Positions 15,326-23,115 of a stretch of 49,185 bases of DNA are shown piece by piece. The position numbers and the translations under genes were made by a program. The first letter of the stretch is position 1; each line of letters begins with the position of its first letter. The notes under the pieces were generated by a model. The model was not told the DNA's origin and ran no database searches. It was given only the letters and a program-made list of their open reading frames with translations. This stretch comes from an uncultured Lewinella sp. (GTDB lineage Bacteria > Bacteroidota > Bacteroidia > Chitinophagales > Saprospiraceae). Where the stretch lies: the NCBI GenBank assembly GCA_937873655.1, contig CALMYQ010000263.1, positions 1 through 49,185 of the forward strand. The letters are read 5' to 3'.

Positions 15326-18229
15326 GTCGAAGTCATGTGTGCTGAAGAAGAGCACTGCGACAGTCCTCACACCATCTTTTTTCATAAAAAAAATGTCGAA
15401 GTCATGTGTGCTGAAGAAGAGCACTGCGACAGAAACCATAACCATCAATTTTTCGGAGTTTGTCAAGTCGAAGTCATGTGTGCTGAAGAAGAGCACTGCG
15501 ACGCTTTTCACATCTCTATTTTCTTTTCGGTTGCTCCGTCGAAGTCATGTGTGCTGAAGAAGAGCACTGCGACATTATTTTCTTTATCATATTAATAATT
15601 TTAAAGTGAGTCGAAGTCATGTGTGCTGAAGAAGAGCACTGCGACCGTCTGCGCGCCAATGATCCATGCGCTCTTCCGTTGCGTCGAAGTCATGTGTGCT
15701 GAAGAAGAGCACTGCGACAAAAGAGACCAAAAGCGCAAGGCTCAAAAAAAGATGTCGAAGTCATGTGTGCTGAAGAAGAGCACTGCGACAGGATTGCCAC
15801 CGTTCGTTTTTCGGAAGTCGATGGTCGAAGTCATGTGTGCTGAAGAAGAGCACTGCGACAATGTTGAAGGTGGAGAAATCGGGTTTCGGCGGGGTCGAAG
15901 TCATGTGTGCTGAAGAAGAGCACTGCGACATTTTTTTAAATAAAAAATTATTTCTTTGCGGGGGTCGAAGTCATGTGTGCTGAAGAAGAGCACTGCGACC
16001 AAGATGCTGGACGCCATCAACATCATTATGGCGTCGAAGTCATGTGTGCTGAAGAAGAGCACTGCGACACCGTGTAATAAGGTGCCAACTCATCCGATGC
16101 GGCATCGTGTCGAAGTCATGTGTGCTGAAGAAGAGCACTGCGACAGTTTAGGTTCGATAAAAAGTAAATGTGTTTTCGGTCGAAGTCATGTGTGCTGAAG
16201 AAGAGCACTGCGACACATTGCTTTTGACATTGCTTTTTTTTATTTTGTCGAAGTCATGTGTGCTGAAGAAGAGCACTGCGACAGCATCGGTAAAGGTAAC
16301 AGCGTACATGCCGGCTTGTCGAAGTCATGTGTGCTGAAGAAGAGCACTGCGACAAACTGCCATGGGTTTCTGACGAAAGCAATAAAAAGCGTCGAAGTCA
16401 TGTGTGCTGAAGAAGAGCACTGCGACGTATCTGTAAACGGAGTAACGTGCAGAATGTGTCGAAGTCATGTGTGCTGAAGAAGAGCACTGCGACACAGTCT
16501 CTTATTCTTCATGTATAGACGATTTAGTCGAAGTCATGTGTGCTGAAGAAGAGCACTGCGACACTTTTTATCATATTTTTAGATTTTGAGCGGCGACAAA
16601 AGTCGAAGTCATGTGTGCTGAAGAAGAGCACTGCGACGGAACTGAATCATTCGCTTTTTGCATTCAGGGAAAGTCGAAGTCATGTGTGCTGAAGAAGAGC
16701 ACTGCGACATCAATATTCAAGACAGAAGAGAAGAATGCAAAGTGTCGAAGTCATGTGTGCTGAAGAAGAGCACTGCGACGCTGGTAGTCCACTTATGGTG
16801 TAATTGGAAGCCCAGTCGAAGTCATGTGTGCTGAAGAAGAGCACTGCGACAGTTTTTGTTTACTCCCTTTACCTTAATCCCAGTCGAAGTCATGTGTGCT
16901 GAAGAAGAGCACTGCGACAATGAGGGTTTCGGTGTAGCTTACCTTGGTAGGAGTAAAGTCGAAGTCATGTGTGCTGAAGAAGAGCACTGCGACACAAAAA
17001 CCCAATCCTTATCAGTCCAGTTGTGTCGAAGTCATGTGTGCTGAAGAAGAGCACTGCGACCGGTCCAAGGACATCAATGCTTTTTTGTGGCAAGTCGAAG
17101 TCATGTGTGCTGAAGAAGAGCACTGCGACAGCCATACCAAACAAAATAATAATAGTCCCTCCACGTCGAAGTCATGTGTGCTGAAGAAGAGCACTGCGAC
17201 AACTTATTTGGAGTCAACTCAAAACTAACGTTGTCGAAGTCATGTGTGCTGAAGAAGAGCACTGCGACATGACGCCGCTTATGCTGTATGCATTATCATT
17301 TCGCTGAGTCGAAGTCATGTGTGCTGAAGAAGAGCACTGCGACAGTTGCGGTGTTGGCGGCAAGCAGAGTCGCGGAAGTCGAAGTCATGTGTGCTGAAGA
17401 AGAGCACTGCGACAAAAAGCGTAGTCCTCATATTCATGAGTTTTATCCCCAAGTCGAAGTCATGTGTGCTGAAGAAGAGCACTGCGACAGTCGAGAGCCG
17501 GATCTCGGCGTCTAACTCCGCCGCGTCGAAGTCATGTGTGCTGAAGAAGAGCACTGCGACATTCATCATGATGAGATATTTTAAAAGTTAAAAAATGAAG
17601 TCGAAGTCATGTGTGCTGAAGAAGAGCACTGCGACAGTCCTACAAAGATTTTTCCTTCAGGGTCGAGCCGAAAAGTCGAAGTCATGTGTGCTGAAGAAGA
17701 GCACTGCGACTTCTGTGTTTGTATTCTCACCCCAGCGACAGAGGTCGAAGTCATGTGTGCTGAAGAAGAGCACTGCGACAGCCTCGAAATTGGCGGAGGC
17801 GTCCGCCGGTTCGGTCGAAGTCATGTGTGCTGAAGAAGAACACTGCGACACGGAAGCCACGGCTACCCACCCACGGTATCTGTCGAAGTCATGTGTGCTG
17901 AAGAAGAGCACTGCGACACTCCCAGAGATACATAGCACGGAGTTTTCTGGTCGAAGTCATGTGTGCTGAAGAAGAGCACTGCGACCCTGGAGGCTTCGGA
18001 TCCCCCAAGTTGCTTGAAAGGTCGAAGTCATGTGTGCTGAAGAAGAGCACTGCGACCCATCTGTGAAAACTTGCACGTCGTTGTCCCAAGTCGAAGTCAT
18101 GTCCACCTACGCTCTCCGTCCGCCGAATCACAATGAGTGCGAAGGCTGGGCTCCGTCCGCCGAAGCGCTTTCGGCGCGAAGGGGGATAGGCTTCGGCGGA
18201 TGGAATGTGCTGACGAAGGGCACTGCGAC
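15326..18229 (+). CRISPR. CRISPR array 2 (40 repeats, 39 spacers)
   Basis: Forty repeats of 36 bp start at 15326 and recur every 67-77 bp. Each begins GTCGAAGTCATGT, has core GTGCTGAAGAAGAGCAC and ends TGCGAC, differing from array 1 only in the hairpin loop region. The repeat at 17814 has one change (GAACAC for GAGCAC). The last repeat (18090-18229) is split by a 104-bp element and its right half reads GTGCTGACGAAGGGCAC, intermediate between the two repeat types. Spacers are unique and mostly 31-38 bp, with one of about 41 bp after the repeat at 16527. Near-perfect repeats and a large number of spacers mark this as the active array. Confidence 0.97.
18103..18206 (+). mobile_element. 104-bp palindromic element inside the last repeat of array 2
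   Basis: The element is inserted after base 13 of the repeat, exactly as in array 1a, and is also exactly 104 bp. By eye there are about 18 mismatches to 286-389 (about 83% identity). It starts CCACCTACGC, contains CCGTCCGCCGAA twice and ends CTTCGGCGGATGGAAT. Confidence 0.75.
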
Positions 18230-18395
18230 TCGTAAGGGCGACCCTCGTGGTCGCCCCGTGCACCATCCTCAATCCCAACCGCCGGACCCTGCACCCTGCA
18301 AAAGGATAGCGCCGGAAGCTGAACTTAGAGGGCAACGGGAAGTTGCCCCCTAAGCCGGCGCAGCGCAGTAAGGGCAACCCTTGTGGTTGCCCCGA
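18230..18395. repeat. Array 2 trailer with hairpins shared with array 1b
   Basis: Hairpin A is GGGCGACC-CTCGT-GGTCGCCC (18236-18256). Hairpin B has an outer stem GCGCCGG/CCGGCGC (18309-18315 with 18355-18361) and inner CTTAG.GGGCAAC with GTTGCCC.CTAAG. A second hairpin A, GGGCAACC-CTTGT-GGTTGCCC, lies at 18372-18392. Compared with 1261-1426, the A/T pair in hairpin A became G/C on both sides, which supports a conserved structure. Confidence 0.7.
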
Positions 18396-18455
18396 CAAGC
18401 GCTTCCCTCATCGTCAACGATCAATGAATAAGTCAAACCGGCAATCAAACCGGAA

Positions 18456-18481
18456 GGTGACTGAGCGGAGTCGAAGTCACC
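18456..18481. repeat. Small dispersed palindrome overlapping an MFS gene end
   Basis: GGTGACT and AGTCACC pair around GAGCGGAGTCGA. The core GAGCGGAGTCGAAG recurs in similar form at about 25371-25385 (GAGCGAAGTCGAAG). It supplies the stop codon of the minus-strand MFS gene and contains TCGAAGTCA, also found in the CRISPR repeat. Confidence 0.5.
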
Positions 18482-19643
18482 GCACCCCCCGCCGAAACTG
18501 CAAATACCCCGCCGCCGCAATCGAAGACAGCGCGGTCACAAAAAAGGCGGAGCCGAAGTTTGCAGGATTGTTGTGGTACACCCAGGCCGACAGCAAGGCG
18601 CCGCTGCCGATGCCGATCTCCAGGGCGATATAGATGGTGGCAAAGCCGCGTCCGCGCCGGTGATCCGGTGTCCGGTCGATGACCCATGCAAATACCGACG
18701 GCGCGCCGATGCCGGTACCGAAACCCACCGCGCCGGATGCGGCCAGCAGCGTGAAGGGCGTGTCGGCTGTTCCCATCCAGATCAGGGCCAGGGCCGTCAG
18801 GACAGCTGCCGCCTTGATCACGGGCACCCGCCCGAACCGGTCGGATACCTTACCGGCTACCAGCCGCGAACAAATGGAACACAGCGTGAACGTCGTAAAG
18901 AACAACCCCTTGTTGCTGATACCCAGGAACTCGCTTTGGTCGGGCACGATGGTCAGCAAAGTCCCGTAACTGAAATAGATCAGCAAGGTGACGATGGCCG
19001 GCGCTACGGCCGAATACTCGATCACGTCCCTGGGGTGGATGTACAGCAATCCGGGGCGAAAAGCCTGTTTTTCCGTCAGCGTCTCCTTCAAGTTCAGCAG
19101 GATGAAGATGGAGACCAGCGCGATCCCGCTGGAGGCGTAGAACATGGCGTTGAGTGACCAGGCCTGCGCCAGCCAGCTGCCCACCGGCGGCGAGATCGAA
19201 GCGCCTGCATTCATGCTCACGCCCAGGATCCCCATGGCCTCTCCGCGCCGCTGCATGGGCACAATGTCGGCGGCATAAGCCGTGGAAGCCGTCGGCTTGA
19301 AGCCGGTGGAAAATCCGTGAAAAAAGCGCAGGAGCAAAAATCCGCCCACTGTGGTCAGCACAGGATATAGCAGGCTGCACACCACGCAGACCAGCGTCCC
19401 GATGATCATCACGGGCACCCGCCCCACCGTGTCCGTCAGCCGCCCGCTGAAAGGCCTGGAGATCCCCGCCGTCACCGTAAACAAGGCGATGATGAGGCCC
19501 TTGTACTCCGCGCCGCCCAGGCTGGTCAGGTAGGCCGGCAGTTCCGGAATAAGCATATTGAAGCTTGCGCCGAACAGGAAGTGGCTCACGCAGATCAACA
19601 AAAACGGGGTGGTGTAAAGACGGGCTTGGGCGGTGGTTTGCAT
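18477..19643 (-). CDS. MFS transporter (388 aa)
   Basis: An inner-membrane transporter of the major facilitator superfamily with about 12 predicted helices. Motif A appears as GRLTDTVGRVPVM (67-79) after helix 2 and again as GKVSDRFGRVPVI in the second half, the usual internal duplication. Substrate is unknown; the sequence resembles multidrug or sugar exporters of the DHA type. The gene lies downstream of the metallo-beta-lactamase on the same strand, separated by 134 bp of heptamer repeats. Confidence 0.88.
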   Translation of the reverse strand: MQTTAQARLYTTPFLLICVSHFLFGASFNMLIPELPAYLTSLGGAEYKGLIIALFTVTAGISRPFSGRLTDTVGRVPVMIIGTLVCVVCSLLYPVLTTVGGFLLLRFFHGFSTGFKPTASTAYAADIVPMQRRGEAMGILGVSMNAGASISPPVGSWLAQAWSLNAMFYASSGIALVSIFILLNLKETLTEKQAFRPGLLYIHPRDVIEYSAVAPAIVTLLIYFSYGTLLTIVPDQSEFLGISNKGLFFTTFTLCSICSRLVAGKVSDRFGRVPVIKAAAVLTALALIWMGTADTPFTLLAASGAVGFGTGIGAPSVFAWVIDRTPDHRRGRGFATIYIALEIGIGSGALLSAWVYHNNPANFGSAFFVTALSSIAAAGYLQFRRGVR

Positions 19644-19777
19644 GGGGCAAAGATAGGTGAATTAGTCGGCAGTTGTAAGTCGTAAGTTGCCAGTAAGTCC
19701 TCAGTTTTTAGCCGGTGAATTCTTTTTATTTATGCCCACATTTCCCCACTTACGACTTACGACTTACGACTTACGAC
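19644..19777. repeat. Heptamer array TTACGAC downstream of the beta-lactamase gene
   Basis: From about 19749 to 19787, five to six copies of the 7-bp unit TTACGAC run head to tail, extending a few bases into the end of the beta-lactamase gene. Related but scrambled units (AAGTCGTAAGTTG, opposite orientation) are at about 19677-19690, so the two could pair in RNA. Confidence 0.75.
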
Positions 19778-20521
19778 TTACGACTTATTACTAAACAACC
19801 GGACGGTAAAATCCAGCAACTCCACACCCCCCGCCTCGCCGTGGCCGGGGATCACCCACCTTGCATCCCCGAACTTCTTGCGGACCCGGGCCACCGTCTT
19901 CGGCCAGGCGGCTTCATTGGCGTCGGCCACATTGCCCTTGCCGGCCCCGAGCGATTTGACCATGCAGCCGCCGAAAAGGACCTTGCCGCCGGGCATCCAG
20001 GCTACCGTATTGTCGCGGGTATGGGCTTCACCGGGGTAGAACAGGACCACGGACTCTCCGCCCAGCTTCATTTTTTTCTTTTTGGAAAAGCCGTGCTGCG
20101 GGACCTCAACGCCGTCCTTGCGCGCCAGTTCAAGGGTCTTCTCCCCGGCAAAGGAGGGAATCCCCCGGTTGTGGAAGGCTTTCAACCCGCCCAGGCAATC
20201 CTCGTGGAAATGGTTGACGACGACTCCCGTGATCTTTACGCCGGGGAAATTTTCGGCAATCCATCCGATGAGTTGCTCGGAAAGCTCGTCGGAAGGCGGA
20301 GTGTCAAAAACGAGGCATTCTTTGCCCGCCACATAGACCAGCCCGTTGGACGCTACCCGGCCGAACGACCCGAAAACGGCGTAGGACCGGTGAATATAAG
20401 CCTGGTCGGAAAGGCGGATGACCTCCAGGTCGGGGGAAACGATGGTGGGGGCCGCTTCCTGGGCGACCAGGGTAGAAACAGCGGCGCAAAACGCCAGAAA
20501 AATAGCGATGGTTGTTCTCAT
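19778..20521 (-). CDS. Subclass B1-like metallo-beta-lactamase, exported (247 aa)
   Basis: A zinc hydrolase expected in the periplasm. A signal peptide covers about 1-20 (hydrophobic, ending LVAQ). All six zinc ligands of subclass B1 are in place: H104 and H106 with D108 in NHFHEDCLGG, H167 in PGEAHTRDN, C186 in FGGCMVKSLG, and H227 in PGHGEAGG. The Lys after CMV and the following GNVADAN correspond to substrate-contact positions of B1 enzymes. The length is typical for the class. Whether it hydrolyses carbapenems cannot be read from sequence. It is chromosomal in context, with no mobile element beside it. Confidence 0.9.
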   Translation of the reverse strand: MRTTIAIFLAFCAAVSTLVAQEAAPTIVSPDLEVIRLSDQAYIHRSYAVFGSFGRVASNGLVYVAGKECLVFDTPPSDELSEQLIGWIAENFPGVKITGVVVNHFHEDCLGGLKAFHNRGIPSFAGEKTLELARKDGVEVPQHGFSKKKKMKLGGESVVLFYPGEAHTRDNTVAWMPGGKVLFGGCMVKSLGAGKGNVADANEAAWPKTVARVRKKFGDARWVIPGHGEAGGVELLDFTVRLFSNKS

Positions 20522-20620
20522 TCAATTAAAATGGTTCAAAAGAACGCTATGTGGAATGGGTGTTATTTTGGAATATTTTTAGGCTTAATAATCCTTGCAG
20601 GCTTATCAATCCTGGCGTCG

Positions 20621-22447
20621 TTACGAGCCCAACCACGCCTTGCGCCGCTTTTTCTCCTTCGCCTTTCCGCCTTTTTCAGGCAGGCTGATATCCACCATCT
20701 GGTTTTGGCGGCAGACGAAGGCGCCCTTTTCTGTCATCCCGTTCTGTATGTAGGTGATCGAACAGGTCTTGCCGACCTTGAAGGTTGGAACCGCGGTTTT
20801 CCAGGCTTCCTGGCTGTCGATCGGGTTGCCGTCGATCTCCAGCACCAGATCGCCGCTGTTGACGCCCGCGCCGTATAGGGAATGGTTTTTCATGATGGGG
20901 CTGTTGACGACCGCTTTCCCGTTCCTGAAATCCAGCATCAGGTGCGCCATATCGGATTCTTCAGGGTGTTGCAAACCGAAGTCGACACCCATCGGCTCGA
21001 ACAGTTCACTGAAATCGGGCAGGTCGTGACCGTAGATGTATCGTTCAAAAAAATCGGCGGCAAAGACCGCGTCGCCCGTAACGGTGGCCAGGGCTTCCTG
21101 CAGGTCGGGGAGCTGGTAAGGGATCTCCGTTTTGCCGTAATGCCCCCAGAGGTAGCGCATGAAATCGTCGAGGGTGACATTTTCGAAGCGGTTGCGCAGG
21201 GTCAGGTCGAGCGTGAGCCCGATGACCGATCCGTAGGTATAATAACTGATGAAGGTATTGGCGGCGTTGAATTCATCGATCGAGGTGGCGGCGTCCACGA
21301 ACGGGGCCTGGTAGCTCATTTCCACGGGGCCGCGAAAATCCCTGCCCGGGCCGTTGATCGTATAATTCAACCCGCCTTTCAGGCCCTGTATATAATCTTC
21401 TTCGGACAAAAGGCCCGCGCGGCGCAACATCAGGTCGTCGTAGTAGGACGTGAACCCCTCCGCAAGCCACAGTTCGCCCGACATGTTCGCCCAGTCGAAA
21501 TCGAAGGGCTCCAACGACTGGGGCCGGATGCGCTCTACATTCCAGCAATGGAAGAATTCGTGGGCGATGGTGCCGATCAGCTGGTTGGCGTTTCTTTCCA
21601 GGCTGCCCTGGCTGGAGCAGACCGTGGAGTTGCGGTGCTCCATCCCGTCGCCGAATACCCACGGGTTATAGCTGACCAGGAAGGTATAACGGCCGAAATC
21701 GTAATCGGGCAATTCGCCGTAAACCTTCTTCTCTTCCTCCACTACTTTCTGCACCCACCCGGCGTACACGTCGAGCAGGGAATCGGAATCCATCACCTGG
21801 GCGGCGATCTCGATGGTCTGTTTTTTGCCGTGCGACTCCACTTCAAACTGCCGGTAGCGGATATTGCCGACCATGGTGGGACTGTCATAAAAGTAGTAGT
21901 AATCCGGCGCCCTGAAAGTGTTCTGGCCGATCGGTTGCAATTGAGTCGCCACGCTCCATTCGGGGTGGTCTTTCAGGTCGAATGACAGCTCCACCGGCCT
22001 CCTTTCGGTGGTATGGGTATACACAAAAGTCGCCGGCATATTGAGATGAAGCTTCCGGTTGTCGATACCGGAATACGTGCCGTCGCCGTGGTTGGCAAAC
22101 AGGGTGTATTCGAACCGCACATAGCCGTGGTGCCCGGTCACCTCCCAGGTCGACAGGTCCGTTTTGACCACCTTCAGCGGATTGCCGTTTTCGTCAAATG
22201 CTTTCTCCTGGTAAACATTTTTCGCAAACTGGTGCAGCGCGTACCGGCCCGGAGAGGAAGTAGGCATTCTGACCACCAGCGGCTGCTGCGGCAAGGATGG
22301 GAACTCGGCCGAGATCACTATTTCGTGTTGCTTTATATTGGAAAGCGTAACCTCATATCGAACGGGGCGCTGACCATGGAGCGGATTGAACGGTAATAAA
22401 AACAGCGCGGAAATCAGAAAAGTGAAGAGATGCGGTCGTTTAATCAT
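20621..22447 (-). CDS. M61-family glycyl aminopeptidase with PDZ domain (608 aa)
   Basis: A secreted zinc peptidase. ATG 22447 is preferred because the signal peptide MIKRPHLFTFLISALFLLPF begins there; an upstream in-frame start at 22561 would add 38 residues without function. Numbered from 22447, the zinc site HEFFH is at 296-300 with the third ligand E330 in WLAEGFTSYY, the M61 pattern. An N-terminal beta domain precedes it and a C-terminal PDZ-like region (about 500-590, GVNSGDLVLEIDGNPI) follows. The tail is Lys/Arg-rich (KEKKRRKAW). It is transcribed divergently from the gene at 22624. Confidence 0.92.
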   Translation of the reverse strand: MIKRPHLFTFLISALFLLPFNPLHGQRPVRYEVTLSNIKQHEIVISAEFPSLPQQPLVVRMPTSSPGRYALHQFAKNVYQEKAFDENGNPLKVVKTDLSTWEVTGHHGYVRFEYTLFANHGDGTYSGIDNRKLHLNMPATFVYTHTTERRPVELSFDLKDHPEWSVATQLQPIGQNTFRAPDYYYFYDSPTMVGNIRYRQFEVESHGKKQTIEIAAQVMDSDSLLDVYAGWVQKVVEEEKKVYGELPDYDFGRYTFLVSYNPWVFGDGMEHRNSTVCSSQGSLERNANQLIGTIAHEFFHCWNVERIRPQSLEPFDFDWANMSGELWLAEGFTSYYDDLMLRRAGLLSEEDYIQGLKGGLNYTINGPGRDFRGPVEMSYQAPFVDAATSIDEFNAANTFISYYTYGSVIGLTLDLTLRNRFENVTLDDFMRYLWGHYGKTEIPYQLPDLQEALATVTGDAVFAADFFERYIYGHDLPDFSELFEPMGVDFGLQHPEESDMAHLMLDFRNGKAVVNSPIMKNHSLYGAGVNSGDLVLEIDGNPIDSQEAWKTAVPTFKVGKTCSITYIQNGMTEKGAFVCRQNQMVDISLPEKGGKAKEKKRRKAWLGS

Positions 22448-22623
22448 AGTAGGTGATGGTTGAACTGTTTGGCCGGTAAAAATGGGATTTATTTTTGAAA
22501 AACACCGGAGAATTGAACGATCTATGCCCGATTGTGATTTTAATTTTCTTATATTTCGCATTAATTTGCATATACGCCGTACACCGTATTCGATTTAAAA
22601 GCACCAACCCTTAACTGTACAAA

Positions 22624-23115
22624 ATGACGGATTCCAAATCTTTCCCTATCCCCATTGCCACGCTCACCAGGGTCCATTCACTTGATGTTTCTGATCAGCC
22701 GGTTGAAGATTTCACCATTTTCCTGGACCAGTATCTTTCCCTGATCATCCTTTCGGATTTCCCCGGAGATCCCAGTCCGCCGTTGCTGCTTGAAAATGCC
22801 AACAGCCTCTGCACCCAGGAAGGCGCCCTGCCCCAACAACGGGTTTTATGGATCCCCGGAACGGCACAGCAGGAAGCCCTTAAAGCGGAGCTGGTAGCAG
22901 CCATCGAGGCAGGCTTTCCCGGAAAGGAGTTCAACTTTGACAACATCATTGCCTTATCGCTGGCGCAGGGTTCCAAACAGGCGGCCTACCTGATCTTCAA
23001 GGACCCTGCTCTTTCACCCGATCCTTCGGATGCCAGGAAAAAGCTGAGCACATTCCAAATGCAACGGGCGTTTAACGCGGCCGTCCTCCAAATGCCAAAT
23101 GATACCGACCAATGA
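22624..23115 (+). CDS. Hypothetical soluble protein (163 aa)
   Basis: Not recognised. There is no signal peptide or membrane helix. Mixed alpha/beta composition with a hydrophobic strand FLDQYLSLIILSDF (about 36-49). Its stop overlaps the start of the next gene as ATGA, so the two are co-translated and probably functionally linked. An in-frame ATG follows the divergent promoter region shared with the M61 gene. Confidence 0.75.
   Translation: MTDSKSFPIPIATLTRVHSLDVSDQPVEDFTIFLDQYLSLIILSDFPGDPSPPLLLENANSLCTQEGALPQQRVLWIPGTAQQEALKAELVAAIEAGFPGKEFNFDNIIALSLAQGSKQAAYLIFKDPALSPDPSDARKKLSTFQMQRAFNAAVLQMPNDTDQ

Noticed and set aside
15314..18198. Open frames through the CRISPR array with repeated SKSCVLKKSTAT or VEVMCAEEEHCD peptides
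   Set aside because: They are translations of the CRISPR repeat in different frames, broken by spacers.
19715..20878. 387-codon plus-strand frame
   Set aside because: Antisense to the beta-lactamase gene, whose zinc-ligand motifs are complete on the minus strand.
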